Below, piece by piece: positions 36,501-45,019 of a stretch of DNA of 64,000 nt. A program made the translations under genes and the position numbers. Position 1 is the stretch's first letter, and each line of letters opens with the position of its first letter. The notes below the pieces were generated by a model. That model saw nothing but the letters and a program-made list of their open reading frames with translations, was not told where the DNA came from and made no database searches. The DNA lies in contig NZ_CP017634.1 of assembly GCF_002777255.1 (NCBI RefSeq), forward strand, positions 1,314,903-1,378,902, in the 5' to 3' direction. This stretch comes from Candidatus Formimonas warabiya (GTDB lineage Bacteria > Bacillota > Dehalobacteriia > Dehalobacteriales > Dehalobacteriaceae).

Positions 36501-37256
36501 TCATGGATCAATCTTTATCTCCTGAAGCAACGATGTTATATAGCTACTATAATTTTTAGCCAGCATGGACCATTCGCTGTTATTTCTTCCGTAGGATTCG
36601 TCTTCATAAATAAGCTTTATCAACCGGTTACCCGCAGAAAGAATATGTTTTCTTGTGTATTTTTCAGCTTTTACTACTTCTCCCTGACGAACCATTTCAA
36701 AAATCTGCTCATGTTCCATGACTGATATTTTGGAGTGTTGTTTATTGGTTAGAGAAGAATACCGCATTAACATGCTTTTTGACCTAAGGGGCTCTATCAA
36801 ATTTCTTAGACGTTCGCTTTCACTGCCTTTTAATAACAAGTCATGAAAATGCATATTACTTTCCACCAGCTGGTTTATATCTTGTGCCTCTTCTGCCTTC
36901 CGAGATATGTCTAACTGTTCCATCATGTAGTACAAATAATCCTTACGGCGCTCATTACCAGCACATATAGCTGCGGCTATTCCCTCCAGCGAGGAGCGCA
37001 AAACATAAATTTCAGCAATATCCTGTAAAGTAGGACTAAATACCGAAACCCCTTTATTATGCTCGTTACTGAGTAAACCTTCTTTTATCAGCTGCTTCAG
37101 CGCTTCTCTTATAGGAGTACGGCTGATTCCTAATTGATCTGCCAGTTCCTTGTCTGTCAAGCGTTTTCCAGGTTGGTATCGTCCTGTCATAATATCTTTC
37201 TTAATTTGAAGATAGGCACTGTTATATAATGGTTCAGTCTTTTTATTTATGGGCAT
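36501..37256 (-). CDS. GntR-family regulator with FCD domain
   Basis: 251 residues from ATG 37256 behind AGGAG; an earlier start at 37274 is less likely. The winged helix has IKKDIMTGRYQPGKRLTDKELADQLGISRTPIREALKQL. The C-terminal all-alpha FCD domain (LQDIAEIYVLRSSLEGIAAAIC, MHFHDLLLKGS, EHEQIFEMVRQGE) binds small acids, often with a metal at the His residues. It stands at the head of the UxaA operon and probably controls it; an ATTGTATACAAT palindrome lies in its own upstream region. Confidence 0.9.
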   Translation of the reverse strand: MPINKKTEPLYNSAYLQIKKDIMTGRYQPGKRLTDKELADQLGISRTPIREALKQLIKEGLLSNEHNKGVSVFSPTLQDIAEIYVLRSSLEGIAAAICAGNERRKDYLYYMMEQLDISRKAEEAQDINQLVESNMHFHDLLLKGSESERLRNLIEPLRSKSMLMRYSSLTNKQHSKISVMEHEQIFEMVRQGEVVKAEKYTRKHILSAGNRLIKLIYEDESYGRNNSEWSMLAKNYSSYITSLLQEIKIDP

Positions 37257-37311
37257 AATGAATACTCCTAACAATTATATATTATTTAATTATTCATATA
37301 CAATTTAATAG

Positions 37312-37323
37312 ATTGTATACAAT
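37312..37323. promoter_or_regulatory. GntR/FadR-type operator ATTGTATACAAT
   Basis: A perfect 12-base palindrome 56 bases upstream of the GntR start, with a TATACAAT half site near 37298. FCD-type GntR proteins typically bind TTGTATACAA, so autoregulation is likely. Confidence 0.65.
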
Positions 37324-37460
37324 ATTTATAAGATAAATTTGCCTTTATGTCAATGATAAATTTGGTATTTTATTTCTTGTCATCCGTAAGCAAAAAATTT
37401 GAAAGACTTTTCTTATTTTTTGGATTTGTTTTCATCTTTCATGCGCCTCCTAATTTCAAG

Positions 37461-37487
37461 GGCGCTAGACTAATCCGCTAGATTTTA
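37461..37487. repeat. 27-bp direct repeat, copy 1 (flank of tRNA-Leu fragment)
   Basis: GGCGCTAGACTAATCCGC and the following GATTTTA match 38476-38502 at 26 of 27 bases. Both copies lie ~100 bases on the 3' side of a tRNA-Leu 3' end, so the flank was duplicated along with the tRNA end. Confidence 0.8.
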
Positions 37488-37561
37488 GCAAAAATATCGT
37501 GCGTATAAAAAAGGATCCCAGCTTTTCAAGATCGCCGGAACCCTTGATATTATTAAATTTT

Positions 37562-37613
37562 TGGTGCGGCGGAAGGGACTTGAACCCCTACGGCTGTTCA
37601 CCACTAGAACCTG
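37562..37613 (-). repeat. tRNA-Leu 3' fragment, inner boundary of genomic island
   Basis: 52 bases, on the minus strand equal to the intact tRNA-Leu from its CAG anticodon to CCA but for one base. Neighbouring bases to 37690 resemble the flank of the fragment at 18206. The 19.4 kb between the two fragments is the catabolic cluster. Confidence 0.88.
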
Positions 37614-37758
37614 TTTTGAATATTCCCCCAAGCCCTCGTATTCCAAGCATTTCCGGCTATTTTCTTTAAAAAAGCACGTCATAAATGCTACTAGATACTC
37701 CAAAAAAACCTTGAGAGCGAACCTCATTGCTTGTGACGGACTTTGCATAAATTTTATA

Positions 37759-38082
37759 TTAGTCTTTTGTTAGCGCATCTGAAAATAGAATAGATAAGTA
37801 ATCACGCATTCCATTCAATACACGATTAACGGAAATAAATTCGCCCTCAATCTTGTAAAATATGAGATAAACACCACATACAAGATAGCGGTAATCTGTT
37901 TTAATATTGATCTTAGAGCTTAAAGAAGCTCCCATATTAGGGAAATCCGCTAACTTTTCTATCTTGGTAAAAATTAGGTTTCCTATCTTTTTTGCTGCTT
38001 CAGGACTGTCCTCAGCAATATATACTTTTATTTCCTGGACATCAGAAATCGCCACAGGGTTAATTCTTATCTTAAATTTCAC
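37759..38082 (-). CDS. RelE/ParE-family toxin
   Basis: 107 residues: KFKIRINPVAISDVQEIKVYIAED, IFTKIEKLADFPNMGASL, DYRYLVCGVYLIFYKIEGEFISVNRVLNGMRD, the standard order of ParE/RelE toxins with a C-terminal basic/aromatic strand. It begins at GTG 38082 just after the antitoxin stop. It sits between the intact tRNA-Leu and the inner tRNA fragment, so it is itself part of an inserted segment. Confidence 0.88.
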   Translation of the reverse strand: MKFKIRINPVAISDVQEIKVYIAEDSPEAAKKIGNLIFTKIEKLADFPNMGASLSSKINIKTDYRYLVCGVYLIFYKIEGEFISVNRVLNGMRDYLSILFSDALTKD

Positions 38083-38084
38083 GC

Positions 38085-38333
38085 TCAGACCTCCAAAATA
38101 TTTTTGAGATCTTCAAGTGTTTTCCATTCCTCTCCGGTCTTAATTGCACCTTCCGCCTCAGAAAGCTTGGATAAAAGTTTTATAACTGCCTGCTGTTTTT
38201 CATATTCCTGCATATCCAAAAGAACATAGCGACCTCTTCCGTTTTTTGTTAAGAAAACAGGTTCTCCAACTTGGCAGGAGCGGAGAACTTCGTTATAATT
38301 TCTTAAATCTGACACCGGTTTAATATTCGGCAT
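38085..38333 (-). CDS. Phd/YefM-type antitoxin
   Basis: 82 residues from ATG 38333 behind GGAGG. The N-terminus MPNIKPVSDLRNYNEVLRSC and EPVFLTKNGRGRYVLLDMQEYE are typical of Phd/YefM antitoxins; the acidic C-terminal helix should cover the toxin. It precedes the toxin gene by two bases. Confidence 0.88.
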   Translation of the reverse strand: MPNIKPVSDLRNYNEVLRSCQVGEPVFLTKNGRGRYVLLDMQEYEKQQAVIKLLSKLSEAEGAIKTGEEWKTLEDLKNILEV

Positions 38334-38475
38334 CCTTAACACCTCCATGGAATTGCTGTTATTATTATACCCTAATTTTTCGTAATATTCAACGCAATAT
38401 TTTACAGCATAATATATTCCATGCTTTATACTGTCACTTTTTAATTTGCTGTTGGGATATGTGACATTTTTTAGA

Positions 38476-38502
38476 GGCGCTAGACTACTCCGCTAGATTT
38501 TA
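38476..38502. repeat. 27-bp direct repeat, copy 2 (3' flank of tRNA-Leu)
   Basis: GGCGCTAGACTACTCCGC and GATTTTA match 37461-37487. A few bases on, GAATCTAGCGC repeats part of the tRNA anticodon arm and forms an inverted repeat with the GCGCTAGA of this unit. It marks the other end of the 1-kb toxin-antitoxin segment. Confidence 0.8.
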
Positions 38503-38574
38503 GGAAGAATCTAGCGCACATAACAAAAAAGCAGTCTAATCATCATCTGATTAAACTGCTCTCAAATCCTTATT

Positions 38575-38660
38575 TGGTGCGGCGGAAGGGACTTGAACCC
38601 CCACGGCTGTTCACCACTAGAACCTGAATCTAGCGCGTCTGCCAATTCCGCCACCGCCGC
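38575..38660 (-). tRNA. tRNA-Leu, anticodon CAG
   Basis: 86 bases including CCA. The acceptor arms GCGGCGG and CCGCCGC pair fully, the anticodon arm CTAGA-TTCAGGT-TCTAG has anticodon CAG, the variable arm is long as in class II tRNAs, and GGTTCAAGTCC forms the T loop. A hairpin about 30-55 bases beyond its 3' end may terminate it. Fragments of its 3' half are at 37562 and 18206, so it is an integration target. Confidence 0.96.
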
Positions 38661-38741
38661 ATCCGCAAGAACTAATATAACACAGGGATGTACAAAAATC
38701 AAGTAATTTCTTGCCGTTAATTTTCTCCTCTAAAATTTCTC

Positions 38742-39332
38742 TTACTCACCTTGTTCTTGTTCCTCAGGCGCCACGGTTATTTGTTCGTACAGCTCCTTAT
38801 CCGACTTATTCACCTTAAAGGAACCGGCAATATCATCGAACAAACTGTTCTGGGTCCGGTAATCCTTAATCCCTGCCGTAAACAGCAGGTAATAGCGCAC
38901 TCCCGTATAAGGCTCCAGGATCACACCCTTTACCAGCACCTCCTGCTCTTTCGGAATGATTCCCTGAGCCACAAACTGAAAGGCAGTGGTATCGGGTCCG
39001 CTCTTGGAGTGGTCCACGATTTTGAGATTCTCAATCTTCTTCCCCAAAGAGGAAACAACTTCTTCGGCCAGCTTATCCAGGGAATAGTAGTCATACCCCC
39101 CGATCTCATAGACCAGATTAAAGGATGTGGCCGGTTGCTTACTCACAAAACTTACGGAATCCGCGTCTTCCGTCTTCTTCTCCCAGGCTTTGGGAATGGT
39201 AATGGAGTAGCCTCCCTCTTCCTGGTGATAGGTGACCGTTTCCATGTCTTCTAAAGTGATTTTCTCCCCGCAGCCGAATAAGCCGGCTAAAATAATGATC
39301 AGGGTCAAGATAAACCCAATGCGTTTTTTCAT
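38742..39332 (-). CDS. Lipoprotein of unknown function
   Basis: 196 residues from ATG 39332 with GAAGGA upstream. A lipoprotein signal ends in LAGLFGC, followed by a ~150-residue domain with YSITIPKAWEKK, FNLVYEIGGYDYYSL and FVAQGIIPKEQEVLVKGVILEPYTGVRYYLLFTAG, resembling PsbP-like or DUF1795-like extracellular domains. The C-terminus is acidic. It is probably anchored outside the membrane; no function is known. Confidence 0.75.
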   Translation of the reverse strand: MKKRIGFILTLIIILAGLFGCGEKITLEDMETVTYHQEEGGYSITIPKAWEKKTEDADSVSFVSKQPATSFNLVYEIGGYDYYSLDKLAEEVVSSLGKKIENLKIVDHSKSGPDTTAFQFVAQGIIPKEQEVLVKGVILEPYTGVRYYLLFTAGIKDYRTQNSLFDDIAGSFKVNKSDKELYEQITVAPEEQEQGE

Positions 39333-39528
39333 GATTTCATGTCCTTCTCTATATTCCATGGCTTTTTAATAAAGTCTCATGCTCCTACCCGTCGTCTCAC
39401 CGTCTCCGTTAATTGTCCCCGTTATAAGAGGGATTGTCAAGTAACTTTTCAACTTGTTTTCCAACATTTTCTAGTTTAAAAGGACCTCCGGAGGCAAAAA
39501 ATATTTTCGCAAAGGAGGTATAAAAATC

Positions 39529-39972
39529 GTGAAAAAGTCCATTGCAACAATGTTTGTCATTACCGGACTGTTCCTGAGCTGTTGACTGCCGGCAGTCGCT
39601 GCCCAAGAACAGATCTCTGAACAAGCCGTTATGGCCTATTTCTCCTTAGCCGGTTTTCAAATCGGCAGTCCCGTAACGGTAACAGCAACGGCATACGATG
39701 CCTGCATCCATTGTTGCAGCAAAAATGACGGTATCACGAAATCCGGAACCAAGGCGGTGGCCAAGCAAACCATTGCGGTGGACCCAAATCTCATTCCTCT
39801 GGGCACCAAAGTATTTATCGAAGGCTTGGGCATCTATATTGCCGAAGATACCGGCAGTGCCATCAAAGGAAACCGGATTGATATCTTCATGGAAACACAC
39901 CAGCAGGCCATCAATTTTGGCAGCAAAAATTTAAGAATCTATATTCTTGAAGAAAAAACACCTCGTATTTAA
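39529..39972 (+). CDS. 3D-domain protein with in-frame TGA in its signal peptide
   Basis: From GTG 39529, behind a perfect AAAGGAGG, the frame encodes a signal peptide MKKSIATMFVITGLFLSC, then TGA at 39583-39585, then LPAVAAQEQ (a normal cleavage region) and a 3D domain: TATAYDACIHC, GTKAVAKQTIAVDPNLIPLGTKVFI, IAEDTGSAIKGNRIDIFM with the three conserved Asp. 3D domains bind or cleave peptidoglycan in Rpf/YocH-like enzymes. Either the gene is a pseudogene, the stop is read through (UGA followed by C is leaky), or translation restarts at ATG 39631 and gives a protein without export signal. Confidence 0.75.
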
Positions 39973-39985
39973 TATGAGGTGTTTC
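39955..39985. terminator. Terminator overlapping the ends of the 3D and gamma-carbonic anhydrase genes
   Basis: AAACACCTC pairs with GAGGTGTTT around a TA-rich loop, with A and T tracts on both sides. It overlaps the last codons of the converging carbonic anhydrase gene. Confidence 0.75.
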
Positions 39986-40508
39986 TATTATTTCCCTGCT
40001 TATCTTCCTGCTCATATATTTTTCCCCGTTCCACATAGCCTTGCGCCCGGTCCAGGATCGAGGCCACCTGCTCTTCCGTAATCCTTTTCACCACTTTCCC
40101 CGGCACGCCCATCACCACCGAGCCGGACGGGATCCTTTTATCTTCCGTAACCAAGGCCCCTGCCCCGATAATGCAATTGTCGCCGATTTCCGTCCGGCTC
40201 ATAATAATGCTGCCCATACCGATCAAACAGCCGTTTCCAATGGTACACCCGTGCAGGATGGCCCCGTGCCCTACCGAAACATCATCCCCGATGATGGTGG
40301 GCACCCCTCTGTCTCCGTGAATCAGGCAGTGATCCTGAATATTCGTCCTTTCCCCCACAAAAATGCCGGAAACATCCCCGCGCAAAGTGGTATGAAACCA
40401 AACGGAAGCATCTTTGCCCAAACGCACCTCTCCGATCAGGTTCGCATCCGGGGCGACAAAACAAGCATCTTTCACATCCGGCTCAATTCCTTGAAATGAT
40501 CTTTTCAC
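39969..40508 (-). CDS. Gamma-carbonic anhydrase family protein
   Basis: 179 residues from GTG 40508 behind AAGGAGC. A left-handed beta helix built of hexapeptide repeats (IGEVRLGKDASVWFHTTLRGDVSGIFVGERTNIQDHC) with the three zinc-ligand His in QDHCLIHG, VSVGHGAILHG, as in the YrdA/CaiE/gamma-CA group. Members bind metal; carbonic anhydrase activity is shown for only some of them. It may serve CO2/bicarbonate handling, but that is not shown by context. Confidence 0.88.
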   Translation of the reverse strand: MKRSFQGIEPDVKDACFVAPDANLIGEVRLGKDASVWFHTTLRGDVSGIFVGERTNIQDHCLIHGDRGVPTIIGDDVSVGHGAILHGCTIGNGCLIGMGSIIMSRTEIGDNCIIGAGALVTEDKRIPSGSVVMGVPGKVVKRITEEQVASILDRAQGYVERGKIYEQEDKQGNNRNTSY

Positions 40509-40553
40509 TGACTCTTTGCTCCTTCTCACGTTTTTTTGCCCCGCACCGACTGC

Positions 40554-40580
40554 AAGCCCAGCAGTAATCACTGCTGGGCT
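40554..40580. other. Strong hairpin upstream of the carbonic anhydrase gene
   Basis: AAGCCCAGCAG pairs perfectly with CTGCTGGGCTT across five bases. It has no T tract, so it may be an mRNA leader structure or the end of hemL transcripts rather than a standard terminator. Confidence 0.5.
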
Positions 40581-40683
40581 TGTCAGTTCAAGGAGGTTTA
40601 ATGGAGAAGTGAGTGTGTAATCATATTATCTCACCGCTCCATCACAAATATACTGACTTTCCATAAAAAACATTTTCAATTCT

Positions 40684-41985
40684 TTAGCACAAAGACTGAA
40701 CATGCTGATAGGCGATTTTCGCGGCGTCCACCGTCTGCTCAATGTCCGCATCAGAATGAACGAGAGACATAAAGCCTGCCTCAAATTGGGAGGGGGCGAA
40801 ATAAACACCCAGCTCCAACATCTTCTTAAACCAGGCGGCATATTTTTTCGTGTCTGAAGTCGTGGCCGTGCGGTAGTCCACCACCGGAACCTGGGTAAAG
40901 AAACCGGAGAACATGGCGCCCACCCGGTTAAACCAGCACGCCACGCCGGCTTCCTCCGCCGCTTTTTTCATGCCTGCCGCTAATTGGGCAGATTTTCTTT
41001 CCAGTTCCTCATAAACCCCGGGCTGGGCCAAAATCTCCAGGTTGACGATCCCCGCCGTCATGGCCAGAGGATTTCCGGACAGGGTCCCCGCCTGGTATAC
41101 CGGCCCGGCCGGAGCCACCATTTCCATAATCTCTCTCTTGCCCCCGTATGCGCCTACGGGCAGGCCTCCCCCGATCACCTTGCCCAGGCAGGTAAGATCC
41201 GGGTCAATGCCGTAATAGCCCTGGGCGCCGCTGTAGGATACCCGGAACCCGGTCATCACCTCGTCGCAGATCAAGAGGGCGCCGTACTCTTTGGTCAGGC
41301 CGCTCAGATCCTGCAGGAATCCGGGCAGGGGCGGCACACAGCCCATATTCCCCACTACCGGCTCCACAATCACGGCGGCAATGTTTGTCCCTTTCTCGGC
41401 AAAGATTTTGCGCAGGGTATCGATATCATTGTACGGCGCCGTAATGGTATTTACCGCCACGCTGGCCGGTACCCCGGGGCTGTCGGGCACACCCATGGTA
41501 AGAGCGCCGGATCCCGCTTTGATCAAAAGATGATCGGCGTGACCATGGTAGCACCCTTCAAACTTGACGATCAAATCCCGCTTGGTGTAGCCCCTGGCCA
41601 CGCGCAAGGCGCTCATGGTGGCCTCCGTGCCGGAATTGACCATACGCACCATTTCCATGGAAGGCAGGGCCTTCATCACCAGCTTGGCCATCTTTGTTTC
41701 CAATTCCGTGGGCGCCCCAAAACTGGTTCCCCTGGTCAAACATTCCTGAAGGGCTTCCACCACCCGGGGATGACAATGCCCCAAAATCAGCGGGCCCCAG
41801 GACTGGACATAATCGATGTACCCATTGCCGTCTACATCATAAATCTTGGATCCTTCTCCCCGGGCAATAAACACGGGATCTCCCCCCACGGACCGGAAGG
41901 CCCGCACCGGACTGTTCACCCCGCCGGGAATATATTGTTTCGCTTCCGCAAATAGCTCCTTGGATTTGGCATAGCCTTGATGCAT
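40684..41985 (-). CDS. hemL: Glutamate-1-semialdehyde 2,1-aminomutase
   Basis: 433 residues from ATG 41985 behind GGGAGGG. A PLP fold-type I aminomutase converting glutamate-1-semialdehyde to 5-aminolevulinate. Seen: [51 protein letters not shown], the PLP lysine in [19 protein letters not shown] and [12 protein letters not shown]. It is the last gene of the heme operon, completing the C5 pathway begun by hemA. The gap of 78 bases to the radical SAM gene holds no terminator. Confidence 0.95.
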   Translation of the reverse strand: MHQGYAKSKELFAEAKQYIPGGVNSPVRAFRSVGGDPVFIARGEGSKIYDVDGNGYIDYVQSWGPLILGHCHPRVVEALQECLTRGTSFGAPTELETKMAKLVMKALPSMEMVRMVNSGTEATMSALRVARGYTKRDLIVKFEGCYHGHADHLLIKAGSGALTMGVPDSPGVPASVAVNTITAPYNDIDTLRKIFAEKGTNIAAVIVEPVVGNMGCVPPLPGFLQDLSGLTKEYGALLICDEVMTGFRVSYSGAQGYYGIDPDLTCLGKVIGGGLPVGAYGGKREIMEMVAPAGPVYQAGTLSGNPLAMTAGIVNLEILAQPGVYEELERKSAQLAAGMKKAAEEAGVACWFNRVGAMFSGFFTQVPVVDYRTATTSDTKKYAAWFKKMLELGVYFAPSQFEAGFMSLVHSDADIEQTVDAAKIAYQHVQSLC

Positions 41986-42063
41986 GCCGGATCCCTCCCA
42001 CAAAATAATATAGTTTCAAAGCAGCCTGGCACCGCTTCCCTGATCCCCCGCGCGGAACCCCCT

Positions 42064-43056
42064 CTAGCGGTTCCCGGCCCGGTAAAGACACCAGGGATCT
42101 TCCCCCATATAGTCGCCCCCGTGGTAAATGGCGGCCCTTGCCCGGCAGCCGCCGCATTTCACTTTAAAAGCGCACCTGCCGCAGCCGTCCTTATAGTCCA
42201 AGGTGCGCAGGGCCTGAAATACCTCATGCTCCGCCCATATTTTACTGAACGGGGTTTCCCGCACGTTTCCCAGGGTCATATCCAGATACGCGCAGGGCTG
42301 GACCAGACCCTTGGGGCTGATGATGCAATAATGGGTTCCCGCCAAGCAGCCTCTGCTGAACCTGAGGTCCAGGCCGTCCAGTTTGGCAATGCGCATAAAT
42401 TGGGGCGCACAGGTAGGCTTCAGCTCAATGGCGACTTCCCGCTGCTTCCGCATCAGCCGGGCCAGCAGCTCTTCATACTGCTCCACCTTTAAGGCTTCCT
42501 CCGCCAGATCCTTCCCCCGGCCCGTGGGCACGAGAAAAAACTGGTGGTGCGCCACCGCCCCCATGCGCACGGCAAAATCCGTAATATCCAGGATCTCCTC
42601 CTGATTCCAATCCATCACCGTGGTATGGATCTGAAAAGGCAGTCCCGCGTCCCGGCACTGCTTCATCCCTTCCACCGCCCCGGTCCAGGCCCCTTTCATC
42701 TTGCGCAGCCGGTCGTGCTTTTCCCCATCCATGCTGTCCAGGGAAATCCCCATCCCCATCACACCCAGCTCTTTTAAACGCCGGGCGGTATCACGGTCGA
42801 TCAAAGTGCCGTTGGTGCCAAAGACCGTCCTCAGCCCCAGTTTCACGGCATGCTCCGCCAGCTGGAAAATATCCGGCCTGAGCAGGGGCTCCCCGCCGGA
42901 AAAGATCATGATCTTAAACCCGGCCTGCTTGATTTCCTCCAGCAAAGCCTTGCCTTCCGCCGTGGACAGCTCGTCCGCCGCCTTGGCGCCCGCATCCCGG
43001 TAGCAGTGATCGCAGTACATATTGCATTGATTGGTGGTGTTCCAGGATACTATCAC
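42064..43056 (-). CDS. Radical SAM/SPASM protein of heme/siroheme pathway (NirJ2/AhbC-D-like)
   Basis: 330 residues from GTG 43056, which overlaps the hemB stop as GTGA and has GGGGGA upstream; a GTG at 43074 is also possible. The SAM cluster motif is CNMYCDHC, with GGEPLLRPD as the SAM-binding GGE. The C-terminal SPASM-like region has CLAGTHYC, then CAYLD and [13 protein letters not shown]. In the hem operon of Bacillota such proteins, called NirJ2, are related to AhbC/AhbD and act on siroheme-derived tetrapyrroles. The exact step is not proven by sequence. Confidence 0.85.
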   Translation of the reverse strand: MIVSWNTTNQCNMYCDHCYRDAGAKAADELSTAEGKALLEEIKQAGFKIMIFSGGEPLLRPDIFQLAEHAVKLGLRTVFGTNGTLIDRDTARRLKELGVMGMGISLDSMDGEKHDRLRKMKGAWTGAVEGMKQCRDAGLPFQIHTTVMDWNQEEILDITDFAVRMGAVAHHQFFLVPTGRGKDLAEEALKVEQYEELLARLMRKQREVAIELKPTCAPQFMRIAKLDGLDLRFSRGCLAGTHYCIISPKGLVQPCAYLDMTLGNVRETPFSKIWAEHEVFQALRTLDYKDGCGRCAFKVKCGGCRARAAIYHGGDYMGEDPWCLYRAGNR

Positions 43057-44036
43057 GCTTTTTCCCCCATCCACCGGGCGGCGTCCTTGGCATGATAGGT
43101 AATAATCAGATCGGCCCCGGCCCGTTTCATGCCCAGGAGGGCTTCCATGACAATTCTCTTCTCGTCGATCCAGCCGTTCAGGGCCGCTGCCTTGACCATG
43201 CTATATTCTCCGCTCACATTATAGACCGCGGTGGGGTAATGAAACTCGTCCTTAATGCGCCGCACCAGGTCCAGATAAGGCAAGCCCGGTTTCACCATCA
43301 CAATGTCGGCCCCCTCTTCAATATCCAGGGCCGTCTCCCGCACCGCTTCATCCCCGTTGGCCGGATCCATCTGATAGGCCTTTCTGTCCCCGAATTGGGG
43401 CGCGGACTCCGCCACGTCCCGGAAGGGCCCATAGAAGGCGGAAGCAAATTTTGCCGAATAGGCCATGATGGGAATATGGCTGAACCCGTGCTGATCCAGT
43501 TTCGTGCGGATCGCGCCCACCCGGCCGTCCATCATATCCGAGGGAGCCACCATATCGGCCCCGGCCACGGCATGGGAGAGGGCGGTATCCGCCAGGTAAT
43601 TCAAGGTCGGGTCATTCAGCACCGTGTCCCCGCTGATCATACCGCAATGGCCGTGGCTGGTATATTCGCACAAACAGACATCGGTGATCACGTATAAGCC
43701 GGGAAACTCCTTCTTGATGGCCCGGATGGCCTGCTGGACAATGCCGTCCGGGTCATAGGCCCCGGATGCTGCCTCATCCTTTGTTTCCGGAATGCCAAAG
43801 AGCAGCACCGACTTCAGGCCCAGGTGCACCACCTCCCCACACTCTTTCACCACATTGTCCACAGACAGCTGGAAAACCCCGGGCATAGACGCGACCGGGT
43901 TCTTCACATTCCGCCCGTAAATGGCAAAGAGGGGGTAAATCAAATCATCAATGGACAAATGGTTTTCCCGCACCATCGCCCGTATCGTTTCGCAATTGCG
44001 CAGCCTGCGCAGTCTGGTAATGGGATAGAACATCAT
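43053..44036 (-). CDS. hemB: Porphobilinogen synthase (5-aminolevulinate dehydratase)
   Basis: 327 residues. Condenses two 5-aminolevulinates to porphobilinogen. The zinc-binding cysteines are in [13 protein letters not shown], and the Schiff-base lysines are in [17 protein letters not shown] and [12 protein letters not shown]. The N-terminal [18 protein letters not shown] arm is typical. The start follows AAAGGAGG. It lies 52 bases after hemC, where related operons carry cobA-hemD; neither is present here. Confidence 0.96.
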   Translation of the reverse strand: MMFYPITRLRRLRNCETIRAMVRENHLSIDDLIYPLFAIYGRNVKNPVASMPGVFQLSVDNVVKECGEVVHLGLKSVLLFGIPETKDEAASGAYDPDGIVQQAIRAIKKEFPGLYVITDVCLCEYTSHGHCGMISGDTVLNDPTLNYLADTALSHAVAGADMVAPSDMMDGRVGAIRTKLDQHGFSHIPIMAYSAKFASAFYGPFRDVAESAPQFGDRKAYQMDPANGDEAVRETALDIEEGADIVMVKPGLPYLDLVRRIKDEFHYPTAVYNVSGEYSMVKAAALNGWIDEKRIVMEALLGMKRAGADLIITYHAKDAARWMGEKA

Positions 44037-44088
44037 CTTAACCTCCTTTTATGTAAAATCGGTATCCGGGTACCGGTTTCCCGGTCCC

Positions 44089-45018
44089 CTAATGCACCGT
44101 TTTTCTCACCTCTTCCAGGATCTGCTCCGCGCCCTGACGGATCAGTATCTCCGCCAGTTCCGCCCCCAGTTGGCCGGCCTGCTTCCGGTCTCCCGTAAGG
44201 GAAGAGCGGAGGACGACGCGGCCGTCCAAGCTTGCTACCAGGCCGTGAAGTTCTATTTGGCTGCCCCGGATCTGCCCCAGGGAACCGATGGGGATCTGGC
44301 ATCCCCCTTCCAGCTTCCGTAAGAAGGCCCTTTCTCCCATAATGGCGTCATAAGCATCGGCATCATTGACCATACCGATCATTTTTAACAGTTCCTCATC
44401 GTCCCGCCGGCACTCAATGCCGATGGAGCCCTGGCCCACCGCGGGCAGGCACACCTCATAGGGAATATATTCCGTAATCTTGTCCGCCCATCCCATGCGC
44501 TTTACCCCTGCCGCGGCAAGAATAATGGCGTCGAAATCCTCCCGCTCCATCTTGGCCAGGCGGGTGTGCACGTTGCCCCGCAGGTCATGCAAAGACAAAT
44601 CCGGCCGGTACTTCAAGAGCTGGGCCCGCCGGCGCAGGCTGCTGGTACCCACCTTGGCCCCCCGGGGCAGATCGGCCAGCCGGTACCCCTTATGGGAAAT
44701 CACCACATCCCCCGGATCTTCCCGCCGGCATACCGCGCCAATCATCAATCCGTCCGGCAGTTTCGTGGGCACATCCTTCATACTGTGCACGGCCAGGTCC
44801 GCCTGCCCGTCCAGCATCGCTATTTCCAATTCCTTCGTGAACAAGCCCTTGTCCCCGATCTTGGCCAGGGCCACGTCCAGAATTTTATCCCCCTTGGTTT
44901 TAATATCGACAATCCGGAACCGGTACTCCGGCCAAAATCTCTTCAGCTCATTTTCCACCCATTGGGTCTGCCAAAGCGCCAGCGCACTGTCCCGGGTGCC
45001 GATGACAATTTCTCTCAT
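44089..45018 (-). CDS. hemC: Hydroxymethylbilane synthase
   Basis: 309 residues. Joins four porphobilinogens into hydroxymethylbilane. The N-terminus has IGTRDSALALWQTQWV, the central GTSSLRRRAQLL and DLRGNVHTRLAK substrate-binding arginines, and the dipyrromethane cofactor cysteine in LEGGCQIPIG. The start lies just after the hemA stop with AGGGAGG upstream, so hemA and hemC are translationally linked. Confidence 0.96.
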   Translation of the reverse strand: MREIVIGTRDSALALWQTQWVENELKRFWPEYRFRIVDIKTKGDKILDVALAKIGDKGLFTKELEIAMLDGQADLAVHSMKDVPTKLPDGLMIGAVCRREDPGDVVISHKGYRLADLPRGAKVGTSSLRRRAQLLKYRPDLSLHDLRGNVHTRLAKMEREDFDAIILAAAGVKRMGWADKITEYIPYEVCLPAVGQGSIGIECRRDDEELLKMIGMVNDADAYDAIMGERAFLRKLEGGCQIPIGSLGQIRGSQIELHGLVASLDGRVVLRSSLTGDRKQAGQLGAELAEILIRQGAEQILEEVRKTVH

Positions 45019-45019
45019 G

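Noticed and set aside
32804..37256. Two separate islands, one for each regulator
   Set aside because: No tRNA fragment or repeat separates the GntR/UxaA/IclR genes from the acyl-CoA genes; both lie inside the same boundaries.
37485..37748. Minus-strand ORF across the inner tRNA fragment, possible integrase end
   Set aside because: Most of it is tRNA sequence and att flank. No recombinase catalytic residues are present; at best a short decayed end.
39583..39585. Selenocysteine codon in the 3D-domain protein
   Set aside because: The TGA lies in the signal peptide, not in a redox site, and no convincing hairpin for SelB recognition is visible directly after it.
40554..40580. Intrinsic terminator of hemL
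   Set aside because: The stem is perfect, but there is no T tract on the hemL strand, so it is listed only as a hairpin.
40984..41955. 323-residue plus-strand ORF
   Set aside because: It is antisense to hemL, arises from its GC-rich codon bias, and has no start signal. The same holds for the plus-strand ORFs opposite hemA, hemB and hemC.
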